The notes under the pieces: generated by a model | Databases searched by the model: none | What the model was told of the DNA's origin: nothing | Seen by the model: the letters and a program-made list of their open reading frames with translations, nothing else | In this document: one piece after another, positions 56,164 through 64,000 of the stretch | Layout of the letters: every line of letters starts with the position of its first letter | Numbering within the stretch: position 1 is the first letter of the stretch | Program-made: the position numbers and the translations under genes | From: CAWBJO01 sp963789175 | GTDB taxonomy: Bacteria > Pseudomonadota > Alphaproteobacteria > Rhizobiales > Aestuariivirgaceae | DNA: 64,000 nt | Assembly: GCA_963789175.1 (NCBI GenBank) | Contig: CAWBJO010000009.1 | Coordinates: 667,428-731,427, forward strand | Direction: 5' to 3'

Positions 56164-57117
56164 ATGAGGATCTATTCCAAGGACGAGGTGGCGGCGAAGG
56201 CGCCTTACCGCGCCATCATCGAGGCGCTCAGGGCGGCGTTCCGCGGCCGCTTCCACACGCCGCCGCGCCATCATCACGCGATCGCCCGTCCGGGTGCCGA
56301 CACCGCCACCCTGCTCCTCATGCCGGCGTGGACGGAAATGACGAACGGTGGCGAGTCGGGGTTCGTCGGGCTGAAGACGGTCATGGTGGTCACCGACAAC
56401 GCCAAGCGCGGCCAGCCGACGATCCAAGCGCAATATGCGCTGCTCTCCGGCTCCACAGGCGAAACACTGGCGCTCATGGACGGCAAGGAGATCACGGCGC
56501 GCCGCACGGCGGCCGCCTCGGCGCTCGCCGCCGACTATCTCGCCCGCCCCGACGCGACGACGCATCTCATGATCGGCACGGGCACGCTCGCGCCGCACGT
56601 GGTCGCCGCCCATGCCGCGATCCGGCCCCTCAGCCGTGCGCTGATCTGGAGCCGCGATCCGGCAAAGGCGGCAGCCCTGGCACGGAGGATGTCGCTTCCC
56701 GGAGTCGCGGTCGAACCCATCGCATCGCTCGCCGAGGCGGCAGCGACGGCCGACATCATCTCCTCGGCGACCACGTCGCGGGAGCCCATCCTGCGCGGCG
56801 AGTGGGTGCGCCCGGGCACCCATATCGACATCATGGGAGCGTTCCGTCCCGACATGCGGGAGACGGACGGGGCGGCGGTCGGGAAAGCCCGCGTCTTCGT
56901 CGACACAAGGGAAGGCGCGGCCGCCGAGGCCGGCGACCTCCTGCAGGCAGAGGCGGAAGGCCATTTCGCGATGGCGCGCATCGCCGGCGATCTCCAGGAA
57001 CTCGCCGGCGGCGCCTCGCGGGGGCGGGAAAGCCCGGCAGAGATCACGCTTTTCAAGTCGTGCGGCACGGCGATCGAGGACCTGGCGACGGCCATCCTCA
57101 TCTACGAAGCCGCCTGA
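56164..57117 (+). CDS. Ornithine cyclodeaminase / mu-crystallin family protein
   Basis: A 317-aa member of the OCD/mu-crystallin family, starting 1 bp after the lapA stop. Conserved segments are GLKTVMVVTDNAKRGQPTIQ, LMDGKEITARRTAAASALAA (substrate Lys/Arg), the dinucleotide site MIGTGTLAPHVVAAHAAIRP and ADIISSATTSREPILRGEWV. Members include ornithine cyclodeaminase, ketimine reductases and related NAD(P)-dependent enzymes; which reaction applies here is uncertain. It precedes trpF by 68 bp on the same strand. Confidence 0.9.
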   Translation: MRIYSKDEVAAKAPYRAIIEALRAAFRGRFHTPPRHHHAIARPGADTATLLLMPAWTEMTNGGESGFVGLKTVMVVTDNAKRGQPTIQAQYALLSGSTGETLALMDGKEITARRTAAASALAADYLARPDATTHLMIGTGTLAPHVVAAHAAIRPLSRALIWSRDPAKAAALARRMSLPGVAVEPIASLAEAAATADIISSATTSREPILRGEWVRPGTHIDIMGAFRPDMRETDGAAVGKARVFVDTREGAAAEAGDLLQAEAEGHFAMARIAGDLQELAGGASRGRESPAEITLFKSCGTAIEDLATAILIYEAA

Positions 57118-57185
57118 CGGGGTGCTTTGACGGGCCCGGCGTTCTGCTGTAAGCCGGCCGAACCATCCACTCGTCCGGCAAGGCA

Positions 57186-57839
57186 ATGCGCACCGAAGTC
57201 AAGATCTGCGGGCTCAAAACGCCGTCGGCGCTGAAGGCGGCGCTCGACGGCGGCGCCGACTATGTCGGCCTCGTCTTCTATTCGCGAAGCCCGCGCCATG
57301 TCGATCCGGAGACGGCGGCCGGGCTCGCAGCCGCAGCGCGCGGCCGCGCCAAAGTCGTTGCGCTCATCGTAGATGAATCGGACGCGGCGATAGAGCGCAT
57401 CGCACGCACGGTGAGGCCCGACTATTTCCAGGCGCACGGCAAAGAGAGCGTCGAGCGGGTGCGCGCCATCGCTGCGGCGACGGGCATCCCGATCATCAAG
57501 GCGGTGAAGATCGCCTCCGAGGCTGACGTCGCGGCGGCGCGGGACTACGATCGCGCCGCGGAGCTCGTGCTCTTCGACGCCAGGGCCGCGGACGAGGGAG
57601 CGGCACTTCCCGGCGGCAACGGCGTCGCGTTCGACTGGACGCTCATCAAGCGGGGCGGCGGCGCCGCACCCCGCGCCTTCATGCTGTCGGGCGGCCTCAC
57701 GCCCGAGAACGTCGCCGAGGCGATAGCAAAGACCGGGGCGCCGATCGTCGATGTGTCGTCGGGCGTCGAATCGGCGCCTGGAATCAAGGACCCGCGGCGC
57801 ATCCTGAATTTCATTGAGGCGGCGCGGACGCCCCGGTAA
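57186..57839 (+). CDS. trpF: Phosphoribosylanthranilate isomerase
   Basis: A 217-aa TIM barrel for the third step of tryptophan synthesis. EVKICGLKTPSALKAALDGG holds the catalytic Cys (Cys8), and the phosphate-binding end is FMLSGGLTPENVAEAI and VDVSSGVESAPGIKDPRRIL. LVLFDARA carries the catalytic Asp. trpB follows after 39 bp and trpA overlaps trpB. The trpFBA-accD-folC cluster is typical of alphaproteobacteria, whereas trpE, trpG, trpD and trpC lie elsewhere. Confidence 0.96.
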   Translation: MRTEVKICGLKTPSALKAALDGGADYVGLVFYSRSPRHVDPETAAGLAAAARGRAKVVALIVDESDAAIERIARTVRPDYFQAHGKESVERVRAIAAATGIPIIKAVKIASEADVAAARDYDRAAELVLFDARAADEGAALPGGNGVAFDWTLIKRGGGAAPRAFMLSGGLTPENVAEAIAKTGAPIVDVSSGVESAPGIKDPRRILNFIEAARTPR

Positions 57840-57878
57840 AACCGCAATGCCCAGAGCAGCCAGGAGCCATCCACAGCC

Positions 57879-59096
57879 GTGACCGCCGTACCCAATTCCT
57901 ACCGCACCGGGCCCGACGAACGCGGCTTCTTCGGCTTGCATGGCGGCCGTTTCGTCGCCGAGACGCTCATGCCGCTCATCCTCGAGCTCGAGGCAGCCTA
58001 CAAGGACGCCAAGCGCGATCCCGGATTCCAGGAAGAGCTCGATTCCTTCCTCGCCCACTATGTCGGCCGGCCGAGCCCCCTCTATTTCGCCGAGCGGCTG
58101 ACCGAGCATCTCGGCGGCGCCAAGATCTACTTCAAGCGCGACGAGCTCAACCACACCGGCGCCCACAAGATCAACAACGTGATGGGCCAGATCCTGCTCG
58201 CCCGCCGCATGGGCAAGACCCGCATCATCGCCGAGACCGGTGCCGGCCAGCACGGGGTCGCCACCGCCACGGCGTGCGCGCGCTTCGGGCTCAAGTGCCT
58301 CGTCTACATGGGCGAGGTCGACATGGAGCGGCAGCAGCCGAACGTGTTCCGCATGAAGCTGCTCGGCGCGGAGGTGATCCCGGCGCTGTCGGGATCGCGC
58401 ACGCTCAAGGATGCGCTCAACGAGGCGCTGCGCGACTGGGTCGCAAACGTCACCGACACGTTCTACTGCATCGGCACCGTCGCCGGCCCGCATCCCTACC
58501 CCGAGATGGTGCGCGACTTCCAATCGGTGATCGGCAACGAGACGCGGCGCCAGATGCTCGAACGCGAAGGCCGGCTGCCGGACTCGCTGGTGGCGGCGAT
58601 CGGCGGCGGCTCGAACGCCATGGGCCTGTTCCATCCGTTCCTCGACGAGACCGACATCGAGATCTACGGCGTCGAGGCCGCCGGGCACGGGCTGAAGAGC
58701 GGCAAGCACGCGGCTTCGATCACCGGCGGGCGGCCAGGCATCCTGCACGGCAACCGCACCTACCTGCTCATGGACGGCGACGGCCAGATCAACGAGGCCC
58801 ATTCGATCTCGGCCGGACTCGACTATCCAGGCATCGGCCCCGAGCATTCGTGGCTCCACGACAGCGGACGCGTCACGTATGTTTCGGCGACCGACAAGGA
58901 GGCCCTGCAGGCCTTCCAGCTGTGCTGCCGCCTCGAAGGAATCATCCCGGCGCTCGAGCCGGCGCACGCCCTCGCCCAGGTCATCAAGCTCGCGCCTACC
59001 AAGCCCAAGGACCACCTCATGGTGATGAACATGTGCGGGCGCGGCGACAAGGACATCTTCACGGTGGCGCACCATCTCGGGGTGACGCTCAGATGA
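57879..59096 (+). CDS. trpB: Tryptophan synthase beta chain
   Basis: A 405-aa PLP enzyme that condenses indole with serine. The PLP lysine is Lys97 in NHTGAHKINNVMGQ. ETGAGQHGVATATACARFGL is the loop of the active site, and VAAIGGGSNAMGLFHPF is the glycine-rich phosphate cup. The C-terminal VMNMCGRGDKDIFTVAHHLG is conserved. It starts with GTG (57879) and overlaps trpA by 4 bp (ATGA), giving coupled synthesis of the alpha2beta2 complex. Confidence 0.97.
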   Translation: MTAVPNSYRTGPDERGFFGLHGGRFVAETLMPLILELEAAYKDAKRDPGFQEELDSFLAHYVGRPSPLYFAERLTEHLGGAKIYFKRDELNHTGAHKINNVMGQILLARRMGKTRIIAETGAGQHGVATATACARFGLKCLVYMGEVDMERQQPNVFRMKLLGAEVIPALSGSRTLKDALNEALRDWVANVTDTFYCIGTVAGPHPYPEMVRDFQSVIGNETRRQMLEREGRLPDSLVAAIGGGSNAMGLFHPFLDETDIEIYGVEAAGHGLKSGKHAASITGGRPGILHGNRTYLLMDGDGQINEAHSISAGLDYPGIGPEHSWLHDSGRVTYVSATDKEALQAFQLCCRLEGIIPALEPAHALAQVIKLAPTKPKDHLMVMNMCGRGDKDIFTVAHHLGVTLR

Positions 59097-59941
59097 GCCG
59101 CATCGACCGGCGGTTCGGCGAGCTCCAGGCGGAGCGCCGGGCGGGGCTCGTCGCCTTTGTGACGGCGGGCGATCCCGACTATGCGACGTCGCTCGCAATC
59201 CTGAAGGGCCTGCCGCCGGCCGGCGCCGACCTCATCGAGATCGGCATGCCGTTCACCGATCCGATGGCCGACGGCCCGGCCATCCAGGCATCGTCGTTGC
59301 GCGCGCTCAAGGGCGGGCAGACGATGAAGAAGACGCTCAAGCTGGTGCGCGACTTCCGGCGCGGCGATGCGACGACGCCGATCGTGCTGATGGGATACTA
59401 CAATCCGATCTACATCTACGGCGTCGAGGCGTTCCTCGCCGATGCCAATCAGGCGGGCGCGGACGGGATGATCATCGTCGACCTGCCGCCAGAGCACGAC
59501 GAGGAAGTCTGCCTGCCGGCCGCCAAAGCGGGGCTCAACTTCATTCGGCTCGCCACGCCGACCACGGACGACCGGCGGCTGCCGGCGGTCCTCAAGAACA
59601 CCTCGGGCTTCATCTACTACGTCTCCGTGCTCGGCATCACCGGCACGAAGGTGCCGGATATCGCGCAAGTGAAGGGCAACGTCCGGCGCATCAAGCGCCA
59701 TACCGACCTGCCGGTGGCGGTGGGCTTCGGGGTTAAGACCGCTGCCCAGGCGAAAGCCATCGCCGAGAGCGCGGACGCCGTCGTGGTCGGTTCGGCGCTC
59801 GTCAATGCGGTTAAGACGAGCCTGACGCGCGACGGGCGAGCGACCCGCAAGACGCCGAAGGCGGTGCTGTCGCTCGCCGCGGAAATCGCCAAGGGCGTGC
59901 GGCTCGCCCAACGCGCCGCAGCGAAGGAGGCATCGCGATGA
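59093..59941 (+). CDS. trpA: Tryptophan synthase alpha chain
   Basis: A 282-aa TIM barrel that releases indole from indole-3-glycerol phosphate. The catalytic Glu is in ADLIEIGMPFTDPMADGPAI and the Asp in GMIIVDLPPEHDEEV. The phosphate site is GITGTKVPDIA with VAVGFGVKTAAQAKAIA. It begins inside the trpB stop and ends inside the accD start (ATGA on both sides). The first ATG fitting family N-termini is MSRIDRRFGELQAERR. Confidence 0.97.
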   Translation: MSRIDRRFGELQAERRAGLVAFVTAGDPDYATSLAILKGLPPAGADLIEIGMPFTDPMADGPAIQASSLRALKGGQTMKKTLKLVRDFRRGDATTPIVLMGYYNPIYIYGVEAFLADANQAGADGMIIVDLPPEHDEEVCLPAAKAGLNFIRLATPTTDDRRLPAVLKNTSGFIYYVSVLGITGTKVPDIAQVKGNVRRIKRHTDLPVAVGFGVKTAAQAKAIAESADAVVVGSALVNAVKTSLTRDGRATRKTPKAVLSLAAEIAKGVRLAQRAAAKEASR

Positions 59942-60843
59942 ACTGGATCAAGAACTTCATTCGACCGAAGATCCGCAACTTCCTCGGAAACAAGAAGGAA
60001 GTGCCGGAGAACATGTGGGTGAAATGCCCCGAGACCGGGCAGATGGTTTTCTATCGCGACCTCGAAGCGAACCAGTTCGTCATCCCCGGCTCCGGCTATC
60101 ACATGCGCATGCCGCCGGGCGAACGGCTGAACATCCTTTTCGACGGCGGCGAGTACGAGCGCTTGGCGCTCCCCGAGGTTCCCGCCGATCCGCTGAGCTT
60201 CCGCGACGAGCGCAAATACGCCGACCGCCTGAAGGAGGCGCGGCAGAAGAACAATGCCGAGGATGCCATCCTCGCCGCGGCGGGCGAGCTCGACGGCCAG
60301 CCGATCGTCGCCACGGTACAGGACTTCGCCTTCATGGGCGGTTCGCTCGGCATGGCGGCCGGCGAGGCGATCGTCGAATCCATGCGGCTCGCCGTCGAGA
60401 AGCGGTGCTCCTACATCCTCTTCGCGGCGTCGGGCGGGGCACGCATGCAGGAGGGAATTCTGTCGCTGATGCAGCTGCCGCGCACGACGGTCGCCGTGCA
60501 GGACCTGCGCGAGGCGCGCCTTCCCTACATCGTGGTTCTCACCAATCCGACGACGGGCGGCGTCACGGCCTCGTATGCCATGCTCGGCGACATCCACCTC
60601 GCAGAGCCCGGGGCGCTCATCGGATTCGCCGGCCCGCGGGTCATCGAGCAGACGATCCGCGAGAAGCTGCCGGAGGGCTTTCAGCGCGCCGAGTATCTGC
60701 AAGAGCACGGCATGATCGACCGGGTCGTGCACCGGCACGAGATCAGGCCGACGCTGGCGCGGCTCATTCGAATCCTGACGCGGGCGCCGGCGGGCAGCGA
60801 GCCGGGCCGGGCCCTCGTGGCGACAACCGTCGCCGCGCAATAG
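59938..60843 (+). CDS. accD: Acetyl-CoA carboxylase carboxyltransferase subunit beta
   Basis: A 301-aa subunit of the carboxyltransferase that makes malonyl-CoA. Carboxyltransferase motifs are FMGGSLGMAAGEAIVESMRL, FAASGGARMQEGILSLMQLP, TNPTTGGVTASYAMLGDIHL and GFAGPRVIEQTIREKLPEGF. The N-terminal zinc ribbon of E. coli AccD is degenerate (WVKCPETGQMVFYRDLEANQ, then FVIPGSGYHM, one Cys of four), which is normal in this class. It overlaps trpA and is followed by folC 11 bp later. Confidence 0.96.
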   Translation: MNWIKNFIRPKIRNFLGNKKEVPENMWVKCPETGQMVFYRDLEANQFVIPGSGYHMRMPPGERLNILFDGGEYERLALPEVPADPLSFRDERKYADRLKEARQKNNAEDAILAAAGELDGQPIVATVQDFAFMGGSLGMAAGEAIVESMRLAVEKRCSYILFAASGGARMQEGILSLMQLPRTTVAVQDLREARLPYIVVLTNPTTGGVTASYAMLGDIHLAEPGALIGFAGPRVIEQTIREKLPEGFQRAEYLQEHGMIDRVVHRHEIRPTLARLIRILTRAPAGSEPGRALVATTVAAQ

Positions 60844-60854
60844 CCAGCCCGCCG

Positions 60855-62198
60855 ATGGCGGTGAGCGATGCCATACTGAAGCGTCTCCTCTCGCTTCATC
60901 CGAAGATCATCGACCTGTCGCTCGACCGCATGGAGCGTTTGCTGGCGAGACTCGGGGCGCCGCACGAACGTCTGCCGCCTGTCATTCACGTCGCAGGGAC
61001 GAACGGCAAGGGCTCGACCGTCACCTATCTCAGAACGATCGCAGAGAGCGCCGGACTCAAGATCCACAGCTACACCTCGCCGCATCTGGTGCGCTTCCAC
61101 GAGCGCATCCGGCTGGCGCGAGCGGCGGGCGACAGCGCGCATATCTCCGACCAGGACCTGTCGGCACTGCTCGAGGAATGCGAGGTCGCCAATGCGGGCG
61201 CGGCCATCACGTTCTTCGAGATCACGACTGCCGCGGCGATGCTCGCCTTTGCGCGCGCTCCCGCCGACTATCTCATTCTCGAGGTGGGACTCGGCGGGCG
61301 CCTCGATGCAACGAACGTCGTCGCCCGTCCCAAGGCGACGGTCATCACCACGATCGACTACGATCACCAGCAGTTCCTGGGCTCGCAGCTCAAGCAGATC
61401 GCGCACGAGAAGGCGGGCATCCTCAAGCCCGGCGTACCGGGAATCATCGGGCCGCAGCCCGACGAGGCGGCGGAGGAGATCGTACGGGTGGCGCGGCGGG
61501 TCGGCGCTCCCCTGCACCTCGCCGGGGAAGACTGGCATGCGCACGAGGAGCTCGGCCATCTCATCTTCCAGGACGACGACGGGCTTCTCGACCTTCCCCT
61601 GCCGCAGCTTCCGGGCCGGTTCCAGATCGACAATGCAGGCAACGCGGTGGCGGCCTGGCGGGCGGTCGCCGACTCCCGGATCGACACCGATGCGATCGCC
61701 CGAGGCCTGCGGTCGGCGCAGTGGCCGGCCCGCATGCAGCGCCTCGCCTCCGGCAGGCTCACAGCGGCCCTCGGGCGCGGGCAGGACCTGTGGCTCGACG
61801 GCGGCCACAACATCTCGGCGGCGCGGGCGCTGGCGCACAGCTTCGCCGACCTCAACCAGCGCTCGCCGAAGCCGCTCGTGATGATCGTGGGAATGCTCGC
61901 GACCAAGGACGCGGCGGGTTACCTGCGCGCTTTTCGCGGACTTGCGGCCCGCGTCATCGCCATCGCGATACCCGAGGAAGAGAATGCGATCGCCGCCGCC
62001 GAGCTCAAGGCGGTCGCCGAACGGGAGGGCATCGAGGCCGAAACGGCCGGCTCGATCGGCGAAGCGGTGAACCGCGCCGCCGCTTTCGACCCGGAGGCGC
62101 AAATCCTCATCGCCGGCTCGCTCTACCTCGCCGGGCACGTGCTGTCGCTCAACACCGGCGAGCCGATGTCGGAGGTGTCGGGCGCGGGACGGCGGTGA
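60855..62198 (+). CDS. folC: Bifunctional folylpolyglutamate/dihydrofolate synthase
   Basis: A 447-aa Mur-ligase-type enzyme adding glutamate to folates. The ATP site is VIHVAGTNGKGSTVTYLRTI, followed by SYTSPHLVRFHERIRLA, the omega/EVGLGGRLDATNVV block and DYDHQQFLGSQLKQIAHEKA, with the C-terminal WLDGGHNISAARALA. The start at 60855 (MAVSDAILKRLLSLHPKIID) matches homologues. It is 11 bp after accD on the same strand. Its stop codon lies in the loop of a hairpin shared with the convergent trxA. Confidence 0.96.
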   Translation: MAVSDAILKRLLSLHPKIIDLSLDRMERLLARLGAPHERLPPVIHVAGTNGKGSTVTYLRTIAESAGLKIHSYTSPHLVRFHERIRLARAAGDSAHISDQDLSALLEECEVANAGAAITFFEITTAAAMLAFARAPADYLILEVGLGGRLDATNVVARPKATVITTIDYDHQQFLGSQLKQIAHEKAGILKPGVPGIIGPQPDEAAEEIVRVARRVGAPLHLAGEDWHAHEELGHLIFQDDDGLLDLPLPQLPGRFQIDNAGNAVAAWRAVADSRIDTDAIARGLRSAQWPARMQRLASGRLTAALGRGQDLWLDGGHNISAARALAHSFADLNQRSPKPLVMIVGMLATKDAAGYLRAFRGLAARVIAIAIPEEENAIAAAELKAVAEREGIEAETAGSIGEAVNRAAAFDPEAQILIAGSLYLAGHVLSLNTGEPMSEVSGAGRR

Positions 62199-62207
62199 GC
62201 CGCCGTC
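62188..62207. terminator. Hairpin at the folC/trxA convergence
   Basis: GACGGCGG-TGAG-CCGCCGTC is a perfect 8-bp stem with a tetraloop containing the folC stop codon. No long T-run follows on either strand, so its strength as a terminator is doubtful. Confidence 0.4.
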
Positions 62208-62214
62208 GGGAAAT

Positions 62215-62535
62215 CTAAAGAGAGCGGTTGATCCACTCGACGAGCTTGCTCTTCGGCACGGCGCCGATCTGGGTCGAGGCGACCTCGCCGGACTTGAAGA
62301 GCATCAGGGTCGGGATGCCGCGCACGCCGTAGCGCGACGGGGTGGACGGATTCTCGTCGATGTTCAGCTTCACGACCTTGATCTTGCCGTTCATCTCGGC
62401 GGCAATCTCGTCGAGAGCCGGGGCGATCATCCGGCATGGGCCACACCATTCCGCCCAGAAGTCGACCACGACCGGCCCTTCGGCCTTGAGTACATCGGCT
62501 TCGAAAGACTGATCGGACACATGGTGTGTCGCCAT
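62215..62535 (-). CDS. trxA: Thioredoxin 1
   Basis: A 106-aa thioredoxin with the redox motif FWAEWCGPCRMIAPAL (Cys31, Cys34), the cis-Pro in VRGIPTLMLFKSGEV and the usual length. It reduces cytosolic disulfides and serves enzymes such as MsrA (encoded at 8.8 kb). The ATG at 62535 follows GAGGAG. folC converges from the left. Upstream on the same strand is the frameshifted HTH gene, about 130 bp away. Confidence 0.97.
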   Translation of the reverse strand: MATHHVSDQSFEADVLKAEGPVVVDFWAEWCGPCRMIAPALDEIAAEMNGKIKVVKLNIDENPSTPSRYGVRGIPTLMLFKSGEVASTQIGAVPKSKLVEWINRSL

Positions 62536-62663
62536 GGAAAACTCCTCGTTCGGTGAGCGCCTAAGGGGCGGGAAACAGGTTCGCACAAAACCTAGGTGCG
62601 CCATCCCGGCAGGTCAAGGCCGCAGGGCGACGGCCGCACGCGATTGTGAACGCTTCCGTCTTC

Positions 62664-63487
62664 TCACATGCGGCTCACGAAACCGATGTCGGTCGACGCG
62701 ACGTCGTTGAGCACGGCATCGGCCGCCGCCTCGGGCAGAGACGCGTCGTCGGGCGCGAAATTGCCACAGGCCCTGAGCGCCTGGCGGATGGGCGTGCCGG
62801 CCGGGATCGGCAGCAGCAGGACGCGCATGCAGACGGGCTGTGCCGTCTCCGGCCTCACCCCCATGGTGAGGCCCGCAAGGGCGACGGGAGGATCGTAGGC
62901 GGGCAGCTGAAAGGCCGTCGTCCACCACGATCCGAGCCCGCGGGTGCGATGAAAGGCGAAGATCTTGTCGCCCACCGCGGTCAGCAGCCCATCGTAGCGC
63001 ATGACGCGGGGGACCAGGGATGCGCCTTTTGCATGGCGCTCGAGCGAAAGGGAGCACCAGCGGCGCTGGCGCTCGTAGAAGCGCATGAAGTAGCGGGTGA
63101 TGCGGCGCGGCGTCGCCTTCTGCATGCAATAGGCGTGATAGCAGCCCTGGATCCGAACCAGGCTTTCAAGACCCTGGGGATCGGGGGTGCCGACGCGGTC
63201 GGCCAGCGCCCGGTACGGATCCTCCGCCGTCACCATTGCGGGCGGACGCGAGCGCAGCACCTTCCCGAACGCCTCGCGGTCGAGAAGGATCTCGTGCTCG
63301 TCGACGCCGAAGAAATCGCAGATGCGGCGCAGGGTCGCCGATCAAGCAGCTTCGTCGTTGCGCCGACATAGCGGCTGAACTGCTGGCGGTTGATGCCGAG
63401 GCGGCGGCAGACGTCGGACACCGACCGGCCGTAGCTGCACAGGAGGCGCAGGTTGGCGGCGAGATCCAACTCCGGCTTGTGCGTCAT
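62664..63487 (-). CDS. HTH-type transcriptional regulator (single frameshift)
   Basis: The ATG at 63487 opens MTHKPELDLAANLRLLCSYG, then RSVSDVCRRLGINRQQFSRY, an XRE/MerR-like helix-turn-helix. After about 50 codons the frame breaks near 63340. The next frame continues ATLRRICDFFGVDEHEILLD and a C-terminal region of about 200 residues (RRITRYFMRFYERQRRWCSL, then FQLPAYDPPVALAGL) that I cannot assign. Total length would be about 275 aa. It begins 5 bp after the end of a glycosyltransferase gene that is itself frameshifted. Sequence error near the window edge is as likely as decay. Confidence 0.6.
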
Positions 63488-63491
63488 GGCA

Positions 63492-64000
63492 TCACCGCCG
63501 CGGCATCAGCGCCGACAAGAGCCGCATCTGGGCAGGCAGGCAGATGCGCCTCAGATCGCAGGTCGACACCACGGCACGTCGGGCCGCCTCTCCGGCGACC
63601 CCATTGCCGCCAATCGTTGAGCAGCTCGTCCAAGGTGGATACCAATTCTTCCTGATTGAAAAAATCAACCAACCTCCCCGTCCGGCGATCCTCGATCACG
63701 TCGAGGAGCGGCGTCGTGCGCGAGGCGACTACCGCGCATCCGCAGTTCTGGCCTCAAGCAGGCTCCAGGACAAGACGAATGGGTAGGTGAGGTAAACGTG
63801 GACACGCGACACCTGCAGGACGGCGAGGAAGCGTGCATACGGCACCCTGCCCAGGAAGTGAAGGCGGCTCGCGTCGATGCTGCCGCGGACCTCGAAGTGG
63901 AAGATTTCCTTCCAGCTGCGGCCGGGCGGCGGCTTGGCCCCGTAGCTCACGCCGTCGCCGCCGACGATCACGACATGGGCCTGCGGACGGCGGCGCATGA
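63492..64000 (-). CDS. Glycosyltransferase family 4-like protein (5'-truncated by window edge, two frameshifts)
   Basis: Three frames combine into the C-terminal half of a group 1 glycosyltransferase. AHVVIVGGDGVSYGAKPPPG, LHFLGRVPYARFLAVLQVSR and FVLSWSLLEA (64000-63750) come first. GCAVVASRTTPLLDVIEDRR and TGRLVDFFNQEELV follow after a shift near 63745. GEAARRAVVSTCDLRRICLP and AQMRLLSALMPRR end at TGA 63494-63492 after a shift near 63640. The E-x7-E-type donor site (SLLEA, VIEDR) is typical of GT-B enzymes. The N-terminal acceptor half lies beyond the window. The acceptor is unknown. Confidence 0.65.

Noticed and set aside
59938..60060. AccD damaged because three zinc-ribbon cysteines are missing
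   Set aside because: Alphaproteobacterial AccD proteins normally have this degenerate CPETG...IPGSGYH segment, so it is not a defect.

Overview
This window looks like a chromosomal segment of a GC-rich alphaproteobacterium, most likely of the Hyphomicrobiales (Rhizobiales). The evidence is the gene order TIGR02300 - aroA - cmk - rpsA - sppA - ihfB - lapA, then trpF - trpB - trpA - accD - folC - trxA. Further support comes from the hsp20/DUF1150 pair, an MbfA-type iron exporter preceded by an Irr-box-like dyad, an AccD without zinc cysteines, a class II EPSP synthase, and TTG/GTG starts with many 4-bp gene overlaps. Three tRNA genes are present (Ser-GGA, Leu-CAG, Ala-GGC). I saw no rRNA, CRISPR array, prophage, integrase or intact IS element.

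Layout. 1-2.9 kb: a frameshifted DUF2339 membrane protein, divergent from a TetR regulator with two operator-like dyads between them. 2.9-7.6 kb: a gene-poor accessory stretch of small secreted or outer-membrane proteins and gene wrecks (aldo/keto reductase, PilZ, a small conserved ORF), ending at tRNA-Ser. 7.7-15.6 kb: alpha/beta hydrolase, msrA, lepA, two tandem PAP2-like membrane proteins, mbfA and a small repeat-bearing secreted protein. 15.6-21 kb, minus strand: infC, then a structured leader, then rpmI-rplT-pheS-pheT. 21-29.4 kb: metallophosphoesterase, a trimethylamine-dehydrogenase-like flavoenzyme with a coupled hydrolase, an SDR epimerase, queG, a GST, uppP and an NDUFA9-like SDR. 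29.5-35.2 kb: tRNA-Leu, an RNase D-like exonuclease, lptC-lptA-lptB, rpoN, hpf and ptsN, the classical LPS-export/sigma-54 cluster. 35.2-43.4 kb: DUF1150, hsp20 with a heat-shock-type promoter, a lytic transglycosylase, YciI and DUF1428 proteins, a PhyH-like dioxygenase, a SulP transporter, small ORFs and a winged-helix regulator. 43.4-49.8 kb: a degraded genomic island bounded by tRNA-Ala and a displaced copy of its 3' portion. 49.9-62.6 kb: the housekeeping aroA-to-trxA cluster. 62.6-64 kb: a frameshifted HTH regulator and a frameshifted glycosyltransferase running off the edge.

Two features stand out. One is the infC-rpmI interval: a TTGACA promoter abutting an inverted repeat, about six hairpins, then a terminator-like hairpin 130 nt before rpmI. 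This reads as an attenuated ribosomal-protein leader or a free-standing structured RNA. The other is the tRNA-Ala island, a fossil integration site filled with multi-copy fragments of small Rhizobiales-type proteins. Several single-base frameshifts (DUF2339, pheT, and three in the last 700 bp) suggest local sequence error as well as genuine decay. The pheT frameshift, in an essential gene, is the clearest sign of error.
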